From Deferribacter abyssi (lineage in GTDB: Bacteria > Chrysiogenota > Deferribacteres > Deferribacterales > Deferribacteraceae), in assembly GCF_049472655.1 (NCBI RefSeq), contig NZ_JAQNCS010000020.1:1-30830 (forward strand): a DNA stretch of 30,830 nt. The letters run 5' to 3'. Below are positions 24,597-30,830 of this stretch, one piece after another. Positions within the stretch are counted from its first letter, which is position 1; each line of letters starts with the position of its first letter. Below the pieces are notes generated by a model. The model was not told where the DNA came from. It saw only the letters and a program-made list of their open reading frames with translations, and made no database searches. Made by a program: the position numbers and the translations under genes.

Positions 24597-25649
24597 TCAA
24601 TAAGAAAATGGCCAAAGTTTCCAATACGCTTTTATTAATTTCCATCTTCTATAAAGTCCCTCGGGCTCAAACATTAAAAACAGAATTATCACCAAACCAA
24701 AAACGCCTTCTCTAATTGAAGCAAACAGCTGTGTAATATCTTGATAATACTGTGAGAGAAAATCTGATATCAATTTTAACACCTCAGGCAACACAGTCAT
24801 AAAAACAGCTCCAAAAATACTGCCAAGAACTTTTCCAAGTCCACCGATTATAATCATTGAAAGATACTGGATTGAAACACCTATTGTAAAATGTTCAGGA
24901 GTAATAATTGTTGTATAGAAAGTCCACAGCCCCCCAGCAACTCCAGCATAAAAACTACTTATGGCAAAAGATAAAATTTTATAATGAAAAATATTTACCC
25001 CCATAACCTCTGCAGCAATATAATTATCCCTTATACTTAAAAAAGCCCTACCAATTTTAGTTCTCATTATATTTACAGCAAAAACTGTCATTAAAATACA
25101 AAAAATTAAACCTAGATAATAAAACTTAAAATCATCATCTATTTCAATATTAAACATTTTCGCATAATCCACAGATAAACCAGTAACACCACCTGTAACC
25201 CCTTCCATTCTAACAAATAAAAATTCTAAAATAAATTGAGCAGCTAATGTGGCAATAGACAAATACAACCCCTTTAATCTTAAAGATGGAATACCAAAAA
25301 TGCTACCAATAATTGCAGCTGCAAAACCACCAAACAATATTGCTATGACAAAATTAGTATTAAAATTATTGTACAAATAACCAGTGGCATAAGCACCAAC
25401 ACCTATAAAGGCTCCATGCCCCAATGAAATCAACCCTGTAGCACCAGTCAAAATATTTAATCCTATTGCACCAATCACTGAAACAAAAATAAGATTGAAA
25501 ATATACAATAAGTAATCTGTAGCAACAAAAGGAAAAACAAATAAAAAAATAATAAAAATTGTTAATATAATTTTAGAAAAGGTTGTTTGATAAAGAGCAA
25601 AATCTTTCTCATAACTGGTTTTGAAATTTCCACAATTGATATAATTCAT
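24597..25649 (-). CDS. livM: Liv-type ABC transporter permease LivM
   Basis: A 350-residue inner-membrane permease with about nine hydrophobic segments. GATGLISLGHGAFIGVGAYA, LRLKGLYLSIATLAAQF, SIRDNYIAAEVMGVN (coupling helix) and MIIIGGLGKVLGSIFGAVF are standard LivM blocks. It starts inside the livH stop (four-base overlap). With LivH, LivF, LivG and the binding protein it makes a complete importer. Confidence 0.93.
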   Translation of the reverse strand: MNYINCGNFKTSYEKDFALYQTTFSKIILTIFIIFLFVFPFVATDYLLYIFNLIFVSVIGAIGLNILTGATGLISLGHGAFIGVGAYATGYLYNNFNTNFVIAILFGGFAAAIIGSIFGIPSLRLKGLYLSIATLAAQFILEFLFVRMEGVTGGVTGLSVDYAKMFNIEIDDDFKFYYLGLIFCILMTVFAVNIMRTKIGRAFLSIRDNYIAAEVMGVNIFHYKILSFAISSFYAGVAGGLWTFYTTIITPEHFTIGVSIQYLSMIIIGGLGKVLGSIFGAVFMTVLPEVLKLISDFLSQYYQDITQLFASIREGVFGLVIILFLMFEPEGLYRRWKLIKAYWKLWPFSY

Positions 25650-26530
25650 ACTTTTTCTACCTCTTCAGTGCCAAAAAGTCCATAAGGCTTTATCATCAAA
25701 ACTATGATCATAAATATAAAAGGAAAAACTTCTTTAGCTCCACCACCAATAAGAGGGTCAACATAGCCACCAACAAAATTTTCCAATATACCAATAATCA
25801 CTCCTCCAATAATTGCCCCAGTAATACTATCAAGCCCGCCCAAAATAACAGCAGGAAATACTTTGAGTCCAAATTGTGAAAGATTCGTATTAACTCCATT
25901 GATATTGCCAACAAAAACCCCTCCAACAGCTGAAACAACTGCTGCAATAGCCCATGCAAGTGCAAAAACCTTTTTTATCTCAATCCCCATTGACAAAGCA
26001 GCTTGCTGGTCACTGGCTACAGCTCTCATTGCTACTCCTGCTTTAGATTTTTTAAAAAAAACCGAAAAAACTATCAATGAAACAGCTACACTTATTACAG
26101 AATATATATATACAAGACTTATTTTAATCCCAAAAAGATTCACTGGCTCACTAGGAAAAACCTTCGGAAAAACTCTTGTATCTGTTCCCCAAAATACTTG
26201 AACCACAGACTTGAGTAATGAAGAAAGACCAATAGTAAGCATAATTATAGCTATAATTGGCTCCCCTATCATTCTACGTAAAAATACTCTTTCAATTATA
26301 AAACCAAATAAAAACATAAAAATAAAAGTTAATATAAAAGAAGGAATAAAAGGAATTTTATAGCTTACTGTTAGATGCAAACATACATATGCACCCAACA
26401 AAAGCAATTCTCCATGAGCGAAATTAACAACACCAGTAGATTTGTAGATTAGTGTAAAACCTAAAGCTAAAAGGGCATATATACTCCCCACAACCAGCCC
26501 TGTAACAAGAAGATTAAAAAAAAGTTCCAT
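25646..26530 (-). CDS. livH: Liv-type ABC transporter permease LivH
   Basis: A 294-residue inner-membrane permease. GLVVGSIYALLALGFTLIYK, TGVVNFAHGELLLLGAY, MRAVASDQQAALSMGI (coupling helix) and FPAVILGGLDSITGAIIGG are typical LivH stretches. It begins 107 bases after the AMP-ligase gene; that gap contains overlapping TATAAT-like boxes on the minus strand (26586-26596) but no convincing -35, so a second promoter here is possible. Confidence 0.93.
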   Translation of the reverse strand: MELFFNLLVTGLVVGSIYALLALGFTLIYKSTGVVNFAHGELLLLGAYVCLHLTVSYKIPFIPSFILTFIFMFLFGFIIERVFLRRMIGEPIIAIIMLTIGLSSLLKSVVQVFWGTDTRVFPKVFPSEPVNLFGIKISLVYIYSVISVAVSLIVFSVFFKKSKAGVAMRAVASDQQAALSMGIEIKKVFALAWAIAAVVSAVGGVFVGNINGVNTNLSQFGLKVFPAVILGGLDSITGAIIGGVIIGILENFVGGYVDPLIGGGAKEVFPFIFMIIVLMIKPYGLFGTEEVEKV

Positions 26531-26637
26531 TTTTAACTACCCCATAGTGTTTGGTAGGTTGCATCATCCTATAACCACAGCAACCATTATATTATATCTA
26601 AGTAACGCTCAAAAGTTAGTAATTAAACAACCTTATA

Positions 26638-28530
26638 CTACTCTAAAAAATATATTTTCAAAACAGTATTAATTTTTCTCTCCCTACCATCTTGTAATTT
26701 AATTGTTGCAACGATATTTATTTCTCTTTTGCTAGAATATAGAGCATCAACAATCTCTTGGTATTTTTCTTCTATAAAACCTCTTCTAACTTTTCTTGTT
26801 CTTGTTAACTCACCATCATCTGCATCCAACTCTTTGTAGAGCAAAATAAACTTTCTAATTTTATGATCATCCTTTAATCCATTATTTACCTTACGAACCT
26901 CATCAGCAACAAGTTCATATACTTTATCTTTCGCTGCCAAATCAGTATATGTTGTATAAACAATTTTATTGTTCTCGGCCCATTTTCCCACAATTCCCAT
27001 ATCAATATTTAAGATTGCAGTTATGTAATCCCTTTTATCACCAAATGTCACCGCTTCCTTAATATAAGGACTAAACTTTAGCTTGTTCTCGATGAATTGC
27101 GGGGAAAACATAATACCATTTGATAAATACATTAAATCTTTTTTTCTATCAATAACAACCAATTTCCCGTTTTCATCAAAATAACCGGCATCTCCAGAAT
27201 AAAGCCAACCATTTCTCAATACCTCATTTGTAGCCTCTTCATCCTTGTAATAACCAGCAAAAACAGCAGGACTTTTTGATATTATTTCTCCATCATTAGT
27301 AATTTTTATTTCGGTGCCTTCAATTGGCCTACCTACAGAGGTGAAATCAATATCATCATTTCTATGTATACAGGAAATGCCAGAAATCTCTGTCTGACCA
27401 TAAATTTGTTTTAAATTAATACCCATAGCATGAAAGAACCTAAAAGTATCAGGACCAAGAGCTGCTCCCCCAGTCATAGCACTTCTCAAATTACTAAAAC
27501 CCAACCTTTCTTTTAATTTTCTAAAAAGTATTAAATAAGCTAAGTTGTATTTAATTTTTTGAAACAAAGTAGGAGATTTCCTCTGAAATTTTAAATCTGC
27601 ATATTCATAACCTATCTTTATACATTTATTAAAAACAAAGTTTTTAAACGGTGTAGAATCCATCATCTTCATAAATACAGAAGAAGCCATATTTTCCCAA
27701 ACTCTTGGAGGTGAAAAAATAATATGAGGTCCAATCTCCTTCATGTCATGTTCAACCGTTTCATAACTCTCCGGAAAGTTAACAACAAACCCAAAAATCT
27801 GAGCACTTGCCACACTCATCATTTGTTCCCCTATCCATGGCAAAGGAAGAAATGATACAAATTCATCAGTTTCATACTTTGGATCAGCTTTCGCTAAACT
27901 TGAAGACATAAATATTAAATTTTTATGTGTAAGCATTGCTACTTTAGGTTTAGAAGTGGTACCAGAAGTGGTACACATAACTGCTACATCATTACTTTCA
28001 ACCAGTCTCAATTTATCTTCAAAATATTTTTCTAGTATTTTAATATCTAAATCTTTATTAACAATGTTTTCAAAATTTTCTAATTTCTCATCATTATATA
28101 AATACATCCCTCTTTTGTCATAATAAATTATCTTTTTAATTAAAGCATAATTCTTGGCAAATGCTAAAATTTTATCTACTTGCTCTTGGTTTTCTGCAAT
28201 AACAATTTTTGCTCTGGTTTTTCTTAATAAATATTCCACTTCATCAACAACAGAATCCTGATAAATACCAATAGGATAAGCTCTTAGTAATTGAGCAGCA
28301 AACTCAGAAATTACCCATTCAGGCTTATTATCACCAATTATGGCAATAGTATCCCCTTTCTTTATACCAAATTGCTCAAAATAGATTGCAAGTAAAACAA
28401 CTTTTTTGAAATATTCAAACCAAAAAATTTCCTTCCAAATACCATATTCCTTTTCACGTAATGCCACCTTATCTTTATTGTTCTTAAAATTATAAAAAAA
28501 ATACTCTAATAAAGTTTTTCTTAAATCCAC
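26638..28530 (-). CDS. Long-chain-type acyl-CoA synthetase (AMP-forming)
   Basis: A 630-residue adenylate-forming ligase of the long-chain fatty-acid-CoA group (COG1022 type). The P-loop is TTSGTTSKPK (187-196); KQIYGQTEISG, GWLYSGDAGYFDENG and VIDRKKDLM give the rest of the AMP/CoA machinery. The last Gly-Glu-Leu-Thr-Arg-Thr-Arg-Lys-Val-Arg-Arg region matches the C-terminal catalytic Lys area of this group. It overlaps livG by ten bases and precedes livH, so it is part of the transporter operon and probably activates the imported acid. A range of long-chain, branched or aryl-alkanoic acids is possible. Confidence 0.9.
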   Translation of the reverse strand: MDLRKTLLEYFFYNFKNNKDKVALREKEYGIWKEIFWFEYFKKVVLLAIYFEQFGIKKGDTIAIIGDNKPEWVISEFAAQLLRAYPIGIYQDSVVDEVEYLLRKTRAKIVIAENQEQVDKILAFAKNYALIKKIIYYDKRGMYLYNDEKLENFENIVNKDLDIKILEKYFEDKLRLVESNDVAVMCTTSGTTSKPKVAMLTHKNLIFMSSSLAKADPKYETDEFVSFLPLPWIGEQMMSVASAQIFGFVVNFPESYETVEHDMKEIGPHIIFSPPRVWENMASSVFMKMMDSTPFKNFVFNKCIKIGYEYADLKFQRKSPTLFQKIKYNLAYLILFRKLKERLGFSNLRSAMTGGAALGPDTFRFFHAMGINLKQIYGQTEISGISCIHRNDDIDFTSVGRPIEGTEIKITNDGEIISKSPAVFAGYYKDEEATNEVLRNGWLYSGDAGYFDENGKLVVIDRKKDLMYLSNGIMFSPQFIENKLKFSPYIKEAVTFGDKRDYITAILNIDMGIVGKWAENNKIVYTTYTDLAAKDKVYELVADEVRKVNNGLKDDHKIRKFILLYKELDADDGELTRTRKVRRGFIEEKYQEIVDALYSSKREINIVATIKLQDGRERKINTVLKIYFLE

Positions 28531-29285
28531 TTTTCTTCACCTAAATACGCAGAAATAACTTTTTCATTATTAATAACTTCTGATGGAGTACCCTCACACA
28601 CTTTTTCACCAAAATCTAAAGCTAATATTCTATCTGAAATATCAAGAACTACATTCATATCATGCTCTATCAAAATTATTGTTGTATTTAGTTCTTCATT
28701 TATATCAAGAATATAGCGAGCCATATCTTCTGTCTCTTCCATATTCATTCCAGCCATCGGTTCGTCCAAAAGAAGTAATTTTGGTTCAAGGCAAAGAGCT
28801 CTCGCCAACTCAACCCGCTTTTGTAATCCATATGAAAGTTCAAATACATATTTTTTTCTGACACTATTAAGATTCAAATAATCAATCACATTTTCTACTT
28901 TTCTTCTATGTTCTACCTCTTCCTTCAAAGTTTTACCAAAATAAAAAATAGAGGAAAAAAGACCGTATTTTATAAAAATATGTCTTGAAAGCATTAAATT
29001 TTCTAAAACAGACATCCCTTTAAACAATTCAAGATTTTGAAATGTCCTAACTATTCCAAGTTTAGCCCTTTTATGTACAGCTAGTCTTGTAATATCATTT
29101 CCCTCATATTTAACTGTACCCCTATCAGGGAAATAAATGCCTGTAATCATATTTAAAAGACTTGTTTTCCCTGCTCCATTAGGTCCTATAATAGAAAATA
29201 TTTCACCCTTCCTAACGCTGAATGTTACACCAGCAATGGCCATTATACCGCCAAAACTTAAATACACTTTATTAAGTTCAAGCAA
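28521..29285 (-). CDS. livG: Branched-chain amino acid-type ABC transporter ATPase LivG
   Basis: A 254-residue ATPase: Walker A GPNGAGKTS (34-42), RTFQNLELF Q-loop, LivG-type signature ELSYGLQKRVELARAL (149-164), Walker B LLLDEP and IEHDMN switch. The start is TTG at 29285 (frame TTG-CTT-GAA), with AAGGGG about seven bases upstream; there is no alternative ATG at the right place. It is the first gene of the Liv/ligase cluster, facing a long AT-rich gap. Confidence 0.93.
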   Translation of the reverse strand: MLELNKVYLSFGGIMAIAGVTFSVRKGEIFSIIGPNGAGKTSLLNMITGIYFPDRGTVKYEGNDITRLAVHKRAKLGIVRTFQNLELFKGMSVLENLMLSRHIFIKYGLFSSIFYFGKTLKEEVEHRRKVENVIDYLNLNSVRKKYVFELSYGLQKRVELARALCLEPKLLLLDEPMAGMNMEETEDMARYILDINEELNTTIILIEHDMNVVLDISDRILALDFGEKVCEGTPSEVINNEKVISAYLGEEKWI

Positions 29286-29763
29286 CCAAAACCCCTTTTA
29301 AAACACTTTTTTATTAAACTTTATTAATTCTAACTAAACCAAAAAAAAAGAATAGTCAACAAAAATTTTTGATTAAACTTAACATTTTTCAATAACATTA
29401 AACATTAATAAAAAAATTAACTATAAAATTACCATGATCCTGTATTATATACAATTAAACATATTAAATAAAAATAAAACTTTTAACATCCGATAACATA
29501 GAGATTTCTTTATCAAAACAGTTTTTTGCTGATAAGATAGCGAAAGTGCAAGACATGAAGCAAATTTTTTTAAATTATCATACTAAGTATTAGCAAAATG
29601 ATTTTTGTATAAAATTACACATTTGAAAAGTTCATTATTTTACAATCACTCATATTAAACAATAACAATTATATTTTCAAATATAAGTTTTCAACCTATA
29701 TATAGTTAATTATCAAATAGTTATACTCTTTTTCATGAACTACTCAATAAAAAAATAAACTTT
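29286..29763. other. AT-rich intergenic region without recognisable gene
   Basis: These 478 bases hold no ORF worth calling. Seen in it: a minus-strand TTGACT at 29359-29354 that could belong to a livG promoter (no good -10 at the right distance), a 12-base palindrome CAAAAATTTTTG (29360-29371), and a slightly GC-richer patch at about 29487-29570 with inverted repeat TTATCA/TGATAA (29510-29535). The patch resembles no RNA family I know. Confidence 0.5.
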
Positions 29764-30153
29764 TTATTCTAGATGACAAATAATATTGTTTATCTTTACT
29801 TGCACTTCCTTTGCTAGCTCAACCAATTCTGAATTTTCAACTATTCTCATTTGAACAACAGGATCGATTGCAGAAATTTCTACTTTTTTGTTAGTTAGTT
29901 CTCTAATAACGATATTACAAGGTAACATAGTTCCAATGTTTGGTTCTGTTTGCAAAGCTTTAAAACCAAAATTTGGACTACATGCCCCCAAAATTAAATA
30001 TTTATTCATTATAACACCTATTTTATCTTTAAATATTTTTTGCATATCCAGTTCAAATAAAACTCCAAAACCTTCTTCTTTCAAAGATTTTTTTACATCC
30101 AAAACAGCTTTATCAAAATCTTTTTTGATTGTTTTGCTAAAATAATAACTCAT
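29764..30153 (-). CDS. DUF302-domain protein
   Basis: A 129-residue single-domain protein of the DUF302 family. The conserved core YLILGACSPNFGFKAL, then EPNIGTMLPCNIVIRE and IDPVVQMRIV, is plainly visible. There is no signal peptide. The function is unknown; members often sit beside redox or sulphur genes. It has an excellent AAAGGAGG ribosome binding site and starts 12 bases after the RseC-family gene, so the two form an operon. A Cys in GACSPN and one in LPCN are family-typical. Confidence 0.88.
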   Translation of the reverse strand: MSYYFSKTIKKDFDKAVLDVKKSLKEEGFGVLFELDMQKIFKDKIGVIMNKYLILGACSPNFGFKALQTEPNIGTMLPCNIVIRELTNKKVEISAIDPVVQMRIVENSELVELAKEVQVKINNIICHLE

Positions 30154-30165
30154 AATAGTCCTCCT

Positions 30166-30588
30166 TTAAGATAAAATCTTTAGAATTATCAATTTATTTT
30201 CTTTATTTTTTGTCAGCAATTTCAAAAAAATAAAATAAACTACTAAAAAACTAATTGAAAAAAGTGGGGTTGCAAGATTAGTTGCAAACTTTTTGTCAAA
30301 TACTGTTCCTAACAGGGCGCCTAAAAATAATATTATTACAGGCATGATGTAAACAAGTAGTCCATTAGTATAAACACTTTTTTTAAGTATTCCTATCTCT
30401 ACCATATCTCCAACGTTTACATTCATATCAGTTTGTAACTCAAAATGACGTAATTCACCATGAGCAGTAGCACAAGATTCATTTGATTTGCAATTACCAC
30501 ATCCAACTGAAGGAGTAAGAGCAACAACTATTTTTCCTCCTTGTTTTTTGCTTATAACTTTTCCACATGCTGTTACATATTTACTCAT
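30166..30588 (-). CDS. SoxR-reducing / RseC-MucC family membrane protein
   Basis: A 140-residue protein with an N-terminal Cys cluster (Cys8, Cys30, Cys33, Cys39: VGCGNCKSNESC) and two membrane segments at about 76-96 and 102-122 (LLVYIMPVIILFLGALL; FSISFLVVYFIFLKLL). This is the RseC/MucC (SoxR-reducing system) layout, whose members act in electron transfer to redox sensors or with Rnf complexes. The frame also allows GTG at 30597, but ATG 30588 has GAGGT at the right distance. It is followed by the DUF302 gene after 12 bases. Confidence 0.85.
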   Translation of the reverse strand: MSKYVTACGKVISKKQGGKIVVALTPSVGCGNCKSNESCATAHGELRHFELQTDMNVNVGDMVEIGILKKSVYTNGLLVYIMPVIILFLGALLGTVFDKKFATNLATPLFSISFLVVYFIFLKLLTKNKENKLIILKILS

Positions 30589-30669
30589 TGTACTCACCTC
30601 TGAATGTTACATTGACTTTATAATTTTAACAAAAATCGTAATTTTTTATTTTTATCACTAATCATAAAA

Positions 30670-30830
30670 TTATTCGTTATTCCAATTTTCCAAATCTCTT
30701 TTCATGTTGAGAAACTCCTCTCTGGTTATTTCACCTTTTGCGTATCTTTGTTTTAATGTGTTTAAGGCTTCATGTGAACTCGATTTCTCTATGTTTTTAT
30801 TTGACCCCAAACCTTTTATAAGATAAAAAA
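30670..30830 (-). CDS. SHOCT-domain protein, C-terminal part (cut by window edge)
   Basis: An open minus-strand frame enters from the right edge and ends at TAA 30672-30670. The last 32 residues read HEALNTLKQRYAKGEITREE plus a tail ending in WNNE, the short C-terminal SHOCT motif (LKxRYAKGEIxxEEF). In front stands FYLIKGLG, which could be the end of a membrane segment. SHOCT tails follow small membrane proteins in many bacteria; the function is unknown. Its start lies outside the window. Confidence 0.75.
   Translation of the reverse strand, partial: FYLIKGLGSNKNIEKSSSHEALNTLKQRYAKGEITREEFLNMKRDLENWNNE

Noticed and set aside
29487..29570. c-di-GMP (GEMM) riboswitch, suggested by a CGAAAGTGCAAG string
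   Set aside because: The other conserved elements and stems of that motif are missing.
1..30830. CRISPR array, phage or intact insertion sequence
   Set aside because: No regularly spaced repeats, cas genes, transposase or phage genes were found on either strand.

Overview
The window is low in GC, densely packed and organised like a bacterial chromosome. Gene content points to an anaerobic or microaerophilic Gram-negative lineage: lipoprotein and LysM envelope protein, TRAP and Liv transporters, RseC-like protein, molybdenum/tungsten enzymes and lactate oxidation. This, with the very AT-rich DNA, is compatible with a Deferribacterota-type organism (Deferribacter-like). That assignment is inference from gene content; no rRNA or marker alignment was possible.

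Layout. (1) 1-6649, minus strand: a metal-cofactor operon. Transcription starts near 6614, runs through a molybdenum-cofactor-type riboswitch (6466-6598) and an intrinsic terminator (6428-6463), then reads a MoeA-like protein with a four-Cys tail, ModC, ModA, ModB, MoeA and a radical SAM protein, all overlapping or touching, followed 54 bp later by a ferritin gene. A partial, compositionally odd open frame lies at the left edge. (2) 6636-11475: a LysM lipoprotein, the aspS-hisS pair behind a clear sigma70 promoter, a divergent PPC/DUF296 gene, a small membrane zinc-ribbon protein and tRNA-Arg(CCG). (3) 11506-20562: a divergent lactate-utilisation island. Leftward: TRAP transporter dctP-dctQ-dctM, FAD-linked (D-)lactate dehydrogenase glcD, its Fe-S partner glcF, and an FCD/GntR regulator. 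Rightward: lutC and a fused lutB-lutA. Both promoters carry the same TGGT-N3-ACCA operator over or next to the -10 box, so the regulator probably controls both arms. (4) 20701-29285, minus strand: a Liv-type ABC transporter cluster interleaved with two acyl-CoA ligase-family genes (livG, long-chain-type AMP ligase, livH, livM, substrate-binding protein, livF, a PaaK-like ligase without a classical P-loop) plus a CBS-CBS-ACT protein. This looks like uptake and CoA activation of an organic acid. (5) 29286-29763 holds no gene. (6) 29764-30830, minus strand: DUF302 protein, RseC/MucC-family protein and the end of a SHOCT-domain protein cut by the window edge.

The most interesting signals are the riboswitch, whose architecture seems to lack the optional internal stem and could therefore be the tungsten-cofactor variant; the Cys-tailed second MoeA homologue; the shared operators of the lactate island; and the P-loop-less PaaK homologue inside the Liv cluster. 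No CRISPR array, phage, integrase or intact insertion sequence was seen.
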